Below are positions 6,900 to 16,163 of a stretch of DNA of 64,000 nt, one piece after another (the stretch's first letter is position 1; every line of letters begins with the position of its first letter). The notes under the pieces were generated by a model, which was given only the letters and a program-made list of their open reading frames with translations, ran no database searches and was not told the origin of the DNA. The stretch spans positions 124,001 through 188,000 of the forward strand of contig CANJRG010000004.1 of assembly GCA_947476745.1 (NCBI GenBank), read 5' to 3'. The DNA is from Acidimicrobiia bacterium. Its GTDB lineage: Bacteria > Actinomycetota > Acidimicrobiia > Acidimicrobiales > CAIXPF01. The translations under genes and the position numbers were made by a program.

Positions 6900-8669
6900 G
6901 TGCCCCACCTCTCCCCGATCACCTGCGTCGACGCCGACCCGACCTCCGGCCGCCTGGTCACCGGCGGGTACGACGGCCGGGTGGTGTGCCGCGACCGCAG
7001 CCGCATCGTGTGGGAGGTGGCCTTCGACGACCTGGTCAACGACGTACGGTTCTCGCCCGGCGGGGACGCCGTGGCCGTGGCCGTCGCCGACCGTTTCGCC
7101 GTCGTGCTCGATGTGGCGGACGGACGGCGGGTCCGGACGCTCGGCCCCCACGGCGACGACGTGAACGTCGTGCGCTGGCTGCCCGACGGCCACGGCCTGG
7201 TCTGCGTCATGGACCACCTCGACCCGGTGATCCGGATCTGGTCCGGTCCCGGCGGCGAATGGCACGACCGGGCACTGCCCGGCCACCTCTCCGGGGTGTT
7301 CGGCGCGGCCCCGGCCCCCGACGGGCGCCGCCTGGCCACCGCGGCCGAGGACCGAACCGCCCGGATCTGGGATCTCGACTCCCTGAAGCCGCTGCAGGTG
7401 CTCTCCCACCCTGGCGATCCCGAGGCCATCGACTGGTCGCCCGACGGCGCGCTGGTGGCGACCGGCTGCGACGACGGCGTCTGCCGACTGTGGGACCCCG
7501 ACCGGGGCACGGTGGTGCGGACCCTGGACGAGGCCGGGGCAGCCGTTCGTTTCGTGCGCTTCTCCGCCGACGGGACCCGCCTGCTGGTGGGCGCCTACGA
7601 CGCCACGCTGCGCGAGTACGACACCGCCGAGTGGCAGGTGCTGGCCGAGTACCGGGCGCCCTTCCAGTGGGAGCGGGCCGCGGTCCACGCCGGTGCATCG
7701 GTCGTGGTGGGCAGCTTCGGGGCCGACGTCGTCACCCACCCGGAGACCGGCCGCCGGCCGCCGGCGCCCACCTTCGGCATCAACAGCCTGACCACCGCCG
7801 GCGGGCGCGTCGTCATCGGGCGCGACGACGGTGCGGTGATCGAGCTCGACGCCACCGGCTCGACCGGCCTAGGACGGACCGCGCTGCTGGCCGGGCACCG
7901 GACCATCGTCAACAGCGTGGCTGTCTCCCCCGACGGGCACACCGTCGCCTCGGCCGACTACCGCGGCGTGGTGCAGCTGGTGAGTGCCGACGGCACGGCG
8001 CCGGTCACCTTCGGCGCCGACGAGGGCGGGCCGATCAACGCCGTGGTGTGGGCCCCCGACGGGGCCACCCTCTACACCGCCGGCTACGACGGGGTGATCC
8101 GGCAGTGGCAGCCCGACGGCACCTCGCTGCGACGGTGGGCCGCCCACCACGGGCCGATCAAGTCCCTGGCGTGGTCGAACCCGGCTGCGTTGTTGGTGGC
8201 CGGCTCCTCCGACGGCACGTTGTCGGCCTGGGACGGCGAGGACAACGCCTGGCGGGCCGCGGCACAGGACCTGGTCCTGGTCAACGCGGTCGCCGCCGAT
8301 CAGGCCGGACGGGTGATCTCGGCCTCCCGCGACCTGCGATTGCGCTGCTGGGACGCCCACACCGGAGCCCTGCTCGAGACCCTGCCGCTGGCGCACACGA
8401 AGTCGGTGAAGGCGGTGGCCTGCGATCCCGACGGCGATCGCCTGGTCAGCGGGGCCTACGACGGATCGGCAGTGCTGTGGGAACGCACCGCGCAGGGATG
8501 GCGCTGGCAACGTCTCGACCACCATGGCAAGCCCGGGGTTCCGGCGGTGGCCTTCGGCCGCGACGCTGCCGGGACCACCTCGGTCCTCACCGCCGGCTGG
8601 GACGGCTCGGTGGCCCGCTGGGATCTCGACGGGCGGCTGACCGGCACCTGCACCCCCTGGCCGCACTGA
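6900..8669 (+). CDS. WD40-repeat beta-propeller protein
   Basis: 589 residues from GTG 6900, six bases after the glycosyltransferase. It is made almost wholly of WD40-type repeats: I count about 13-14 units with endings such as RIWDLDS, RLWDPDR, RQWQPDG, RCWDAHT, VLWERTA and ARWDLDG, each preceded by a GHR/DG-type turn. This would make two seven-blade propellers. No signal peptide, kinase, caspase or NACHT domain is attached. Such proteins are scaffolds for protein complexes; here it probably holds the FGE-fold, flavoprotein and glycosyltransferase partners, but that is inference. Confidence 0.88.
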   Translation: MPHLSPITCVDADPTSGRLVTGGYDGRVVCRDRSRIVWEVAFDDLVNDVRFSPGGDAVAVAVADRFAVVLDVADGRRVRTLGPHGDDVNVVRWLPDGHGLVCVMDHLDPVIRIWSGPGGEWHDRALPGHLSGVFGAAPAPDGRRLATAAEDRTARIWDLDSLKPLQVLSHPGDPEAIDWSPDGALVATGCDDGVCRLWDPDRGTVVRTLDEAGAAVRFVRFSADGTRLLVGAYDATLREYDTAEWQVLAEYRAPFQWERAAVHAGASVVVGSFGADVVTHPETGRRPPAPTFGINSLTTAGGRVVIGRDDGAVIELDATGSTGLGRTALLAGHRTIVNSVAVSPDGHTVASADYRGVVQLVSADGTAPVTFGADEGGPINAVVWAPDGATLYTAGYDGVIRQWQPDGTSLRRWAAHHGPIKSLAWSNPAALLVAGSSDGTLSAWDGEDNAWRAAAQDLVLVNAVAADQAGRVISASRDLRLRCWDAHTGALLETLPLAHTKSVKAVACDPDGDRLVSGAYDGSAVLWERTAQGWRWQRLDHHGKPGVPAVAFGRDAAGTTSVLTAGWDGSVARWDLDGRLTGTCTPWPH

Positions 8670-8837
8670 CCGGCACCACCCGGGCCGCTCGCGCCCCACC
8701 CGGTTCGCTCCCCCGCTTCACGCCCACCCCGGATCGACCGCGCCCACGCCGGCACGATCGGGTTGCGTCAAGGTGTGAACCGTGATTCAGTTGGGCAGCC
8801 CGCCCAGATGGTCCCGGCGGGTGACGGAGGTGGATCG

Positions 8838-9506
8838 ATGGTGTACCGACGCAGCCCTGCCGCCTGCGAACGTGCCCGGCAGAGCAAGGACGAGGTCCTG
8901 CGGGCAGCCCGGACGGTGGTGGCCGCCCACGGCATGGCCGGGATCTCCATGGCCGCAGTGGCCGCCGAGGCGGGCGTGGCCGTCGGGTCGCTGTACCGCC
9001 ACTTCCCGTCCAAGACCGACCTGGTCACCGAGTTGGTGCGCTCCACCTGCGACCACGAGCTGGCGGTGTTAGGGGCCGTCGCCGCCGCTGACCACGACGC
9101 CGCCGGACGCCACGACGCCGCCGGACGCCACGATGCCGCCGGTTCGGACGCCGGAGCCGAACGGCTGGCCGCAGCGGTGTCAGTGTTCGCCCGACGGGCG
9201 CTGTCCTCAGGTCGGGTCGCTTACGCCATGATCTGTGAGCCGACCGTGGCCGAGGCCGAGCTGCTGCGGCGCACCATCCGGGCCGAGATGGCCACCATAC
9301 TGGCCGGTATTGTGGTGGACGGCGTGGCAGACGGCAGCTTTCCGGCACAGGACGCGCTCCTCACCGGCATGGCCCTGGTCGGGGCCATGTCCGAAGTGCT
9401 CACCGCTGCCGCCGGCTACGTGGCCGAGGGCGACCGCGACCAGCTCGTCGGGTCGATCAGGGCCATGGCGCTGCGCAGCGTCGGTGCCGCCCGGGTGACG
9501 GCATGA
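8838..9506 (+). CDS. TetR family transcriptional regulator
   Basis: 222 residues from ATG 8838, chosen because GGAGGTGG lies 6-12 bases upstream; earlier in-frame starts exist. The N-terminal helix-turn-helix reads GMAGISMAAVAAEAGVAVGS then LYRHFPSKTDLV, the TetR signature. A low-complexity stretch between DNA-binding and ligand domains is made by an 18-bp tandem duplication (9093-9128, plus a partial copy) coding for HDAAGR repeats. Its stop overlaps the ATG of the Rieske alpha-subunit gene, so it likely regulates that operon, probably as a repressor released by the substrate. Confidence 0.88.
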   Translation: MVYRRSPAACERARQSKDEVLRAARTVVAAHGMAGISMAAVAAEAGVAVGSLYRHFPSKTDLVTELVRSTCDHELAVLGAVAAADHDAAGRHDAAGRHDAAGSDAGAERLAAAVSVFARRALSSGRVAYAMICEPTVAEAELLRRTIRAEMATILAGIVVDGVADGSFPAQDALLTGMALVGAMSEVLTAAAGYVAEGDRDQLVGSIRAMALRSVGAARVTA

Positions 9507-10771
9507 ACCCCGGCCTGCACGCGGTGGCCGCCTCGCTCGACGTCAGCGATCGGATCACCCCCCAGAAGGTCCACGGCTCGCTCTACACCGACCCCGAGGT
9601 GTTCGAGGCGGAGCTGCACCGGATCTTCCACCTCGGGTGGTCCTTCGTCGGCCACGAATCCGAGGTCCCCGGCGTGGGCGACTGGGTGAGCCGCCGTATC
9701 GGCCGTGACCCGGTGCTGCTGGTGCGTACCCGCGAGGGCGAGGTGACCGTGCTCGCCAACCGCTGCGCCCACCGAGGGGTGCAGCTGTGCGCGGGCGGAT
9801 CGGGTACCAACGGGTCCTTCTCGTGCATGTTCCACGGTTGGACCTACTCGCTGTCGGGCGAGCTACGCGGCGTGCCGCAGCCGATCGGCCAGCACACCGA
9901 CGCCTCCGCCCTGGCCCTCGACCGACCCCGAGCGGTCGACAGCTACCGCGGCTTCGTCTTCGCCAACCCCTCCGGAACCGCCGGGTCCCTGCACGACCAC
10001 CTCGGTGCCGGCGGCCGCGAACTCATCGACTGGGCGGCGGACCTGTCCCCCGTCGGCGAGCTCGATCTCACCGCCGGCTGGCTGGGCCAGCGGTCACCGT
10101 CGAACTGGAAGATGTGGGCCGAGAGCGACAACGACGGCTACCACCTCGGACGCCTGCACGCCTCACTGTGGCGGGTCGCCCCCGGCACCCAGTACGAGTC
10201 GGCCGTCCTCGCCGGGGAAGACCGGGTGGTGTCGACCTGCCGCGACCGCGGCAAGGGCCATATCGAGCTGGAGTTCTGGAAGGGCTACGACAAGGAGCTG
10301 GCCTGGCTGGGGGCCGGGCGCGAGAAGGTCGCCGACTACGTCGACGCCCTCGTCGCAGCTCGTGGCCTCGAACGGGCCGAGGAGCTGCTGTGGAAGGGGC
10401 CGCCCCACGCCCTGATCTTCCCCAACCTCTTCCTCGGCGAGATGAACCTGGCCATCATCGAGCCGCTGAGCGCCGGCGATACCGTCCACCACCACACGCC
10501 GCTGCTGCTGGCCGGGGTGAGCCCCGAGTTCAACACCCGGGTCCTGCGCCAATCCGAGGCCGCGATGGGTCCCGGCGGGTTCCTGCTGCCCGACGACGCC
10601 ACGGCGTCGGAGCGCATGCAGGTCGCCTTCAGCGGCACCGGCGGCTGGATGGACCTCAGCCGCGGCCTGGGGCGCGAAGTGCTCGAGGGCACCGACCGGG
10701 TGGGCCACGTCAGTGACGAGACCGTCAACCGCGGGTTCTGGCGTCACTACGGCGTGGTGATGGCCCCGTGA
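9503..10771 (+). CDS. Rieske non-heme iron oxygenase, alpha subunit
   Basis: 422 residues. The Rieske 2Fe-2S site is C88-x-H90 and C108-x2-H111, in CAHRGVQLC and SCMFHGWTY. The catalytic iron site is in the segment ESDNDGYHLGRLH near residues 207-219, with H214 and H219. The subunit hydroxylates an aromatic or related substrate with O2 and electrons from a ferredoxin. It is translationally coupled at both ends: ATGA overlap with the TetR gene and GTGA overlap with the beta subunit. No ferredoxin or reductase gene lies nearby, so the electron donor must be coded elsewhere. Confidence 0.92.
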   Translation: MNPGLHAVAASLDVSDRITPQKVHGSLYTDPEVFEAELHRIFHLGWSFVGHESEVPGVGDWVSRRIGRDPVLLVRTREGEVTVLANRCAHRGVQLCAGGSGTNGSFSCMFHGWTYSLSGELRGVPQPIGQHTDASALALDRPRAVDSYRGFVFANPSGTAGSLHDHLGAGGRELIDWAADLSPVGELDLTAGWLGQRSPSNWKMWAESDNDGYHLGRLHASLWRVAPGTQYESAVLAGEDRVVSTCRDRGKGHIELEFWKGYDKELAWLGAGREKVADYVDALVAARGLERAEELLWKGPPHALIFPNLFLGEMNLAIIEPLSAGDTVHHHTPLLLAGVSPEFNTRVLRQSEAAMGPGGFLLPDDATASERMQVAFSGTGGWMDLSRGLGREVLEGTDRVGHVSDETVNRGFWRHYGVVMAP

Positions 10772-11298
10772 GCACCACCCCCGATCTCGCCACCGGGCCG
10801 TTGGACCGGCTCGATCCGCCGGCACTCGACGCCGGGGTCGCGGCGTTCCTCTACCGGGAGGCCCGTCTCGCCGACGAGTCGCGCTACGACGAGTGGCTGG
10901 CCCTGTGGACCGACGACGCCCACTACTGGGTACCGTCCGGTACGGGCGACTACGACCGGGACCGCCGCATCTCCTTCATCAACGACAATCGCAACCGGCT
11001 GACCACTCGCATCCGCCAGCTGCAGACCGGGGTTCGCTACGCCCAGACCCCGCCATCGCCGATGCGCCGGGTGGTCTCCAACATCGAGCTACTCTCCGTC
11101 ACCGGGGACGAGGTCGAGGTCGGTTCCAACTTCGTGCTCTACGAGCTGTCGCTGCAGGCCACCAACGAGCTGCGCATCTGGGCCGGGCGCAGCACCCACC
11201 TGCTGCGCCGCCGCGACGGGCAGCTGGCCATGGCCCGCAAGGTGGTCGAGCTGGTCAACGCGAGCCAGCCGCTGCCCAACCTGGCGTTCCTGCTGTGA
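10768..11298 (+). CDS. Aromatic-ring-hydroxylating dioxygenase, beta subunit
   Basis: 176 residues from GTG 10768, overlapping the alpha-subunit stop by four bases. It has the cystatin/NTF2-like fold of small subunits: FLYREARLADESRYDEWLALWTDDAHYWVP at the start, then RIRQLQTGVRYAQTPPSPMRRVVSNIEL, close to the family pattern. The beta subunit is structural, building the alpha3-beta3 hexamer. Pairing with the alpha gene makes this a true two-subunit oxygenase, unlike the stand-alone Rieske gene at 24288. Confidence 0.9.
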   Translation: MSTTPDLATGPLDRLDPPALDAGVAAFLYREARLADESRYDEWLALWTDDAHYWVPSGTGDYDRDRRISFINDNRNRLTTRIRQLQTGVRYAQTPPSPMRRVVSNIELLSVTGDEVEVGSNFVLYELSLQATNELRIWAGRSTHLLRRRDGQLAMARKVVELVNASQPLPNLAFLL

Positions 11299-11371
11299 AC
11301 CGCCGGCCCCGTGGCCGGCCCGAGCCGGTGACGCCGCCGCACGTAGCCCCTCCACGACGAAGGATCCACCG

Positions 11372-12343
11372 ATGAAGCTCCGACCGCTCGGCGACACCGG
11401 GGTACGCCTGTCCGCCCTCGGATTGGGCGCCCTGCCCTTCGGGACCGACCTCGACGAGGACAGCGCCGCCGCCATGCTCGACCGTTGCCTCGATGCCGGC
11501 GTCAACCATGTCGACTGCGCCGACATCTACAGCGGTGGCCGGGCCGAGACGGTGCTGGGCCAGCTGCTGCAGAACCCGGCTCGGCGGGACCGGCTGGTGG
11601 TCTCGAGCAAGGTGAGCTTCCCCACCGGTCGCGGGCCCAACGACGGTGGCTCGTCGCGTCTGCACCTGACCCGGGCGGTCGAGGCCAGCCTGCGACGGCT
11701 GCAGACTGACCGAATCGACGTGCTGTACCTGCACCGCTTCGACGCCCGGGCGGCGCTCGACGACCAGCTGCGGGCCCTCGACGACCTGGTACGGGCCGGC
11801 AAGATCGTCTACCCGGCGGCGTCGAACTTTGCGGCGTGGCAGGTGGCCAAGGCGCTCGGCCGCTGCGAGCTGCGGGGGTGGGCCCGGTTCGCCGCCATCC
11901 AGCCGATGTACAACCTGATCAAGCGCCAGGCCGAGGTCGAGTTGCTGCCGATGGCCCAGAGCGAACGCCTCGGGGTCATCTGCTACGGGCCGCTGGCCGG
12001 CGGGGTGTTGTCGGGCAAGTACGTCGGCGCCGAGGCCCAGGGCCGCTTCGTCGAGGACCCGATGTACCTGGCCCGCTACCGGAACCTCGACGCCCACGCC
12101 GTCGCCGCCGGGCTCGTCGAACTCGCCCGGCAGTCCGGGCACCATCCGGCGACCCTGGCGGTGGGTTGGGCGGCCGCCCAGCCAGGGGTCACATCGGTGC
12201 TGATCGGCGGACGCAACCTGGAGCAACTCGAACCGAGCCTCGCCGCCGGCGAAGCCGACCTCGACGAGGATCTCATCCGAACTATCGGGGCGCTCACCCC
12301 CCAACCGCCGCCGGCGAACGACCGCAACGAGGAGCGTCGCTGA
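11372..12343 (+). CDS. Aldo/keto reductase
   Basis: 323 residues with AAGGA before the ATG. The (beta/alpha)8 reductase shows its tetrad: Asp and Tyr in DCADIYSGG, Lys in VVSSKVS and His in YLHRFD. The NADPH-binding end is seen in VLIGGRNLEQLE. It reduces an aldehyde or ketone with NADPH, or runs in reverse. It follows the Rieske oxygenase genes by 73 bases and may act on their product, but a separate role is possible. Confidence 0.88.
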   Translation: MKLRPLGDTGVRLSALGLGALPFGTDLDEDSAAAMLDRCLDAGVNHVDCADIYSGGRAETVLGQLLQNPARRDRLVVSSKVSFPTGRGPNDGGSSRLHLTRAVEASLRRLQTDRIDVLYLHRFDARAALDDQLRALDDLVRAGKIVYPAASNFAAWQVAKALGRCELRGWARFAAIQPMYNLIKRQAEVELLPMAQSERLGVICYGPLAGGVLSGKYVGAEAQGRFVEDPMYLARYRNLDAHAVAAGLVELARQSGHHPATLAVGWAAAQPGVTSVLIGGRNLEQLEPSLAAGEADLDEDLIRTIGALTPQPPPANDRNEERR

Positions 12344-12451
12344 GCCACCCGGCGAAGAACGTCGCGGACCGGTGCCGCCGCTACTGGGCGCCGACGGGCT
12401 AGCCTGCACTCTGTGAGCGCGCCTCTGAGGCCTGCTCGCGGTCGTTTGCGA

Positions 12452-12472
12452 GTGCGCAATCCTTTTGCGCAC
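12452..12472. other. Perfect 8-bp inverted repeat (hairpin) ahead of the DEAD-box helicase gene
   Basis: GTGCGCAA and TTGCGCAC are separated by five bases. It sits 109 bases past the aldo/keto reductase stop and 66 bases before the helicase start, so it is either a terminator of the former or part of a structured 5' leader of the latter. No clear T-tract follows. Confidence 0.7.
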
Positions 12473-12537
12473 GGTTTCCTTCCAGTGTGTCGGGTAGCCG
12501 TTCGCCGTCAACGGCCCCCACCCTTCGAGAGGAATCC

Positions 12538-14001
12538 ATGCCCCCGACCGCCCCGCATTCGGCGCGCCCGCCGCGCCAAAGCCGCTCCCGGCGCGCCGAA
12601 ACCCATCGCGACCCCGCTCCGACGGCCGCCGCGTCCCATCCCACCGTCCCCGTGGTGCCCGCCCCGACCATTGCCGCACCGAGCACCGTCCCCGTCGACC
12701 ACGACGAGCCGATCGAGGACTTCGGTGTTCTCGGTATCAGTCCGGCGTTGGTCGCCGCGCTGGCGGCCATGGGGATCGACCGGCCCTTCGCCATCCAGGC
12801 TGCGTCGTTGCCCCACTCCCTCAACGGCCGGGACGTCCTGGCCCGGGGCCGCACCGGATCAGGCAAGACCGTGGCGTTCGCCCTGCCCGTCGTCATCCGC
12901 CTCGCCGCATCGCCTACCCCGGCCCGCCGTCGGCCCCGTGCCCTGGTGTTGGTACCCACCCGGGAACTCGCCACCCAGGTGGCAGCCACGTTCGAACCGC
13001 TCGCGGCCACCGTCGGCCTGCGGGTGACCACCGTGTTCGGAGGTGTGTCCCAGGTCCGTCAGGAACGCGCCCTCGCCAACGGCGTCGACGTGCTCATCGC
13101 CTGCCCTGGCCGACTCGAGGATCTGGTCGGCCAGCGGGTGTGCTCGCTCGACGACATCGAGATCACCGTGCTCGACGAAGCGGACCATCTCTCCGACCTC
13201 GGCTTCCTGCCCGCCGTGCGGCGCCTGCTGGACCGTACCCCCGCCGTCGGCCAGCGCATGCTGTTCTCGGCCACGCTCGACAACGCGGTCGACGGCGTCG
13301 TCCAGCGTTACCTGCACGACCCGGTCCGCTGCAGCGTCGATCCGACAACGGCGCTGCCCGCCCGGATCGACCATCACGTGCTCACCGTGGGTACCACCGA
13401 CAAGGCGGCCGTGGTCGCCGAGCTGGCCAGCGGCGAGGGCCCGATCCTGCTGTTCACCCGCACCAAATACGCGGCCCGCAAGTTGGCCCGCAAGTTGGCC
13501 CGCGACGGCATCGCCGCCGTCGAGCTGCACGGCGACCTGGCCCAGAACGCCCGCGACCGAAATATGGCCGCCTTCCGCGACGGCCAGGCCACGGTGCTGG
13601 TCGCCACCGACATCGCGGCCCGCGGTATCCATGTCGACGGCGTGGCGCTGGTGGTCCACGTCGATCCGCCGGCCGAACACAAAGCCTTCGCCCACCGCTC
13701 CGGCCGCACCGCACGGGCCGGTAGCGACGGCACGGTGGTCACCATCTCCACCCCGGAGCAACGTGCCGATGTCGACAAGCTGGTCCGGCTGGCGGGCATC
13801 AGGCCGACGGTCACCGTGGTCAGCGCCGCACACCCACTCGTCTCAGAGCTGCGCGGCCCGAAGGCGGCGCTGCTCGACGGCCCCTTCGAGGCAGCGGCCC
13901 TGCGCCCTGCGGGAACTTCCGGCGGCCAGGCAACCGCCTGGGCGGCATCCAGCGCACCCTCGACGGGTGGGAGGCCGGGTCCGCGGCGCCGTCGCCGCTA
14001 A
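12538..14001 (+). CDS. DEAD-box RNA helicase
   Basis: 487 residues from ATG 12538 with GAGAGGA upstream. Helicase motifs in order: FGVLGISPALV and PFAIQAASLP (Q motif), ARGRTGSGKT (I, residues 102-111), VPTRELATQ (Ia), ACPGRLEDL (Ib), VLDEADHL (II), FSATL (III), LLFTRTK (IV), VATDIAARGIHV (V) and HRSGRTARAG (VI). It unwinds short RNA duplexes, as in ribosome assembly or mRNA decay. The N-terminal 55 residues are a Pro/Arg/Ala-rich tail and the C-terminus ends RPGPRRRRR, which should bind RNA. A 12-bp in-frame duplication gives ARKLARKLARD near residues 312-322. Confidence 0.93.
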   Translation: MPPTAPHSARPPRQSRSRRAETHRDPAPTAAASHPTVPVVPAPTIAAPSTVPVDHDEPIEDFGVLGISPALVAALAAMGIDRPFAIQAASLPHSLNGRDVLARGRTGSGKTVAFALPVVIRLAASPTPARRRPRALVLVPTRELATQVAATFEPLAATVGLRVTTVFGGVSQVRQERALANGVDVLIACPGRLEDLVGQRVCSLDDIEITVLDEADHLSDLGFLPAVRRLLDRTPAVGQRMLFSATLDNAVDGVVQRYLHDPVRCSVDPTTALPARIDHHVLTVGTTDKAAVVAELASGEGPILLFTRTKYAARKLARKLARDGIAAVELHGDLAQNARDRNMAAFRDGQATVLVATDIAARGIHVDGVALVVHVDPPAEHKAFAHRSGRTARAGSDGTVVTISTPEQRADVDKLVRLAGIRPTVTVVSAAHPLVSELRGPKAALLDGPFEAAALRPAGTSGGQATAWAASSAPSTGGRPGPRRRRR

Positions 14002-14184
14002 GGTGGTTGTTCCTCGGTGCGCCCGCCCTGTGGACCAACCGGGTTCCATCGGGGTTGGCGATGTCATGAACGGCGGAACCGGCGATCGTCGGACACCATC
14101 GCACCGCCAGAGACCGATTCGGCGCGCCTTGGCCATCCACCCCCGGTGGCCGGGCCGGCGCCCCCGTCACAGGGAGAGCAACTG

Positions 14185-14442
14185 ATGGCCAAGGGACGAG
14201 AGAGCTTCGAGAAGCGACGTCTGCAGAAGGTTCGCCAGGAGCGCAAAGCGGAGAAGCGGGACAAGCGCGAACAGCGCAAGGACGACGAGATCACCGACGC
14301 TCCGGATCAGGAAGCGTTGATGGAACGCTTCCGGCTCATCAGCGAGCAGCGTTCGGCAGGTGCCCTCACCGAGGACCAGTACGAGGTCGCCCGCAAGGAG
14401 ATCTTCGTGGCGTTGGGCCTCGAGCAAGAGGAAAACGCCTGA
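14185..14442 (+). CDS. Small basic protein with a SHOCT-like C-terminus
   Basis: 85 residues from ATG 14185 with AGGGAG eight bases upstream. The first half is Lys/Arg/Glu-rich and looks like a single charged helix (ESFEKRRLQKVRQERKAEKR); the second half, ERFRLISEQRSAGALTEDQYEVARKEI, resembles the short SHOCT motif found at the ends of bacterial proteins. No enzyme motif is present. Function unknown; RNA or protein binding would fit the charge pattern and the helicase gene upstream. Confidence 0.75.
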   Translation: MAKGRESFEKRRLQKVRQERKAEKRDKREQRKDDEITDAPDQEALMERFRLISEQRSAGALTEDQYEVARKEIFVALGLEQEENA

Positions 14443-14499
14443 TCGGCGGGGTGGAGCGATCGCGCGGTCGGCTCGGCCGGTGGCGCGTCGCTCCGCTGC

Positions 14500-14781
14500 T
14501 CAGCCCTGGGCGGACTGGAAGGCCAGGCCGGCTTCGACGGCCTTGGTCGGGTGACGCATCGGGTCGCCCGGAGTCTGCAACGAATCTCGGAAGAGGGAGA
14601 TGGCGTGCATCCGGCCTTCCTCCTCGAGGTCCTCGGTGGCCATGATGCGGTTCACCGACGGCGCGAGATCACCGTAGGCCGCGACGATTTCGTCGGCCAA
14701 GACCTGGCTGGGGGTACGGCTTGCCAACACCGCCGGATCGATCGCCTTCGCCTTCGCCCGGGTACGCCTCGGTGCAGCCAT
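14500..14781 (-). CDS. Small hypothetical protein
   Basis: 93 residues from ATG 14781 (AAGGA upstream); an in-frame start at 14841 would add 20 residues. It starts MAAPRRTRAKAKAID, a basic tail, then a predicted helical body (SQVLADEIVAAYGDLAPSVN). I recognise no family. It is convergent with the SHOCT-like gene, 57 bases apart. Codon use looks like that of its neighbours, which supports a real gene. Confidence 0.6.
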   Translation of the reverse strand: MAAPRRTRAKAKAIDPAVLASRTPSQVLADEIVAAYGDLAPSVNRIMATEDLEEEGRMHAISLFRDSLQTPGDPMRHPTKAVEAGLAFQSAQG

Positions 14782-14899
14782 GAGTCCTTCGCTTCGCAGG
14801 GCCACCGAGCCGGCGGCGAGCAGGGATGGTCTGTTGACCACCCGGTCTCGTGATGCTACCGCGTCAGACCCCCGTCACCGTCCGGCACGGAGCTACCGG

Positions 14900-16036
14900 T
14901 CAGCTCGAGGTGTCCATCCAGCGGCGGGCGTTGTCCTGCAGTACCGCCGTGCGCAGACCCGGCCGGTCCAGGGTGTTGAAGGTCTCCTCCAACTCCACTA
15001 TCGCCCCCGGGAAGGTGCAGTCATAGTGGGGGTAGTCCGAACCCCACACCACGGTGTGGCCCAGGCCGATGTCGACCAGCTGCGCCAGGGCGTCGCCCTC
15101 ACCGGCCTCCATGGTCACGAAGCACTGCGCGGACCAGATCTCGGTCGGATCACGCTTGAGCGAGGGCACAAGGTGGCCCATCGAGTGCTTGTGGTCGTCG
15201 AGCCGGTCGAGCCAGTAGGGCAACCAACCCAGGCCGGACTCGAAGAACCCGACCCGCAGCTTGGGGTGCTTGTCGAGCACCCCCGAAGCGAGGATCTCCA
15301 TCGCCGCCGCCATCTGCTCGAAGGGATGGCAGACCATGTGCACGTAGAACTGGTTGCTGTAACGGGTCCGGGCGAAGCTCGGCATCTTCGAGCCGAAGCT
15401 GCCGTGGATGCCCACCGACAGGTTGGCGTGCTCCGCAGCGGACCAGACCCGGTCCATCTCGTCGGAGAACAGCTCGAGCCCGTTGTACCGCTCCGGACGG
15501 AAGGTGATGCCACTCAGACCCGCTTCGGCCATCGCCTCGATCTCGGCCACCGCGGCGTCGACGTCCTGCAACGGGCAGACGCCGATCCCGAACAGACGGC
15601 TGCGATCGGCCGACACGAAATCGGCCATCCAACGGTTGTAGGCCCGGGCGCTGGCAACGGCGGCGGCCGGCTCGACGACGTCGCCCGACAACAGCCACAG
15701 CGAGGGGAACAGCACGGCCCGGTCTAGACCCTCGGCGTCCATCACCTCGAGCCTGGCGTGGGGATCGTGGCTGCCCGGCAGGATCTCGTCCCAGCTGGCC
15801 TGGGGATTGCCGTAGGCCCCCGGGATACACGCCGGCGCAACGTTGGTGCCCGAGTCGACCCCGCCGCAGAACAAGGTCTCCCGACCGTTGGCGTGCTTGT
15901 GGACCTGCAGCACGAGCTCGCGGAAGGCCGGATCGGCGTACTCCTCCCACACTTTCGGCGGCTCGCAGATGTGGGCATCGGCATCCCACACCACGATGTC
16001 GGCGACGTCCGCACCCGTAGCGTTGGTTCCAGTCAT
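14900..16036 (-). CDS. Amidohydrolase family 2 (TIM-barrel metal-dependent hydrolase/decarboxylase)
   Basis: 378 residues. The N-terminus VVWDADAHICEP carries the Asp-x-His metal site and the C-terminal VVWGSDYPHYDCTFPG carries the conserved barrel Asp; HGSFGSKMPS and VHMVCHPFEQ give the middle histidines. Members are decarboxylases or hydrolases of aromatic and organic acids. A TAGCGT box six bases before the ATG suggests a leaderless mRNA. It resembles the amidohydrolase at 55714 but clearly differs in sequence. Substrate unknown. Confidence 0.87.
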   Translation of the reverse strand: MTGTNATGADVADIVVWDADAHICEPPKVWEEYADPAFRELVLQVHKHANGRETLFCGGVDSGTNVAPACIPGAYGNPQASWDEILPGSHDPHARLEVMDAEGLDRAVLFPSLWLLSGDVVEPAAAVASARAYNRWMADFVSADRSRLFGIGVCPLQDVDAAVAEIEAMAEAGLSGITFRPERYNGLELFSDEMDRVWSAAEHANLSVGIHGSFGSKMPSFARTRYSNQFYVHMVCHPFEQMAAAMEILASGVLDKHPKLRVGFFESGLGWLPYWLDRLDDHKHSMGHLVPSLKRDPTEIWSAQCFVTMEAGEGDALAQLVDIGLGHTVVWGSDYPHYDCTFPGAIVELEETFNTLDRPGLRTAVLQDNARRWMDTSS

Positions 16037-16042
16037 GGCCTC

Positions 16043-16048
16043 ACGCTA
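16043..16048 (-). promoter_or_regulatory. -10 box of a leaderless promoter (TAGCGT)
   Basis: On the minus strand TAGCGT ends six bases before the ATG at 16036, so transcription would start at or next to the start codon; no ribosome site is present. Confidence 0.6.
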
Positions 16049-16132
16049 GCGAACGCCGACCGATCGCGGCGACGGGACAGCCGGCGGGCCCGCGGCCCAC
16101 CGGTGCGACGGCGCTACGGCCCGACGGGAGGG

Positions 16133-16156
16133 CCCGACGGCCCGACGGCCCGAGGG
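16133..16156. repeat. Short tandem repeat, 8-bp unit CCCGACGG
   Basis: Two perfect units and a third with one change lie just past the stop of the TetR gene; another copy lies at 16120-16127. Confidence 0.7.
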
Positions 16157-16163
16157 ACGGCGA

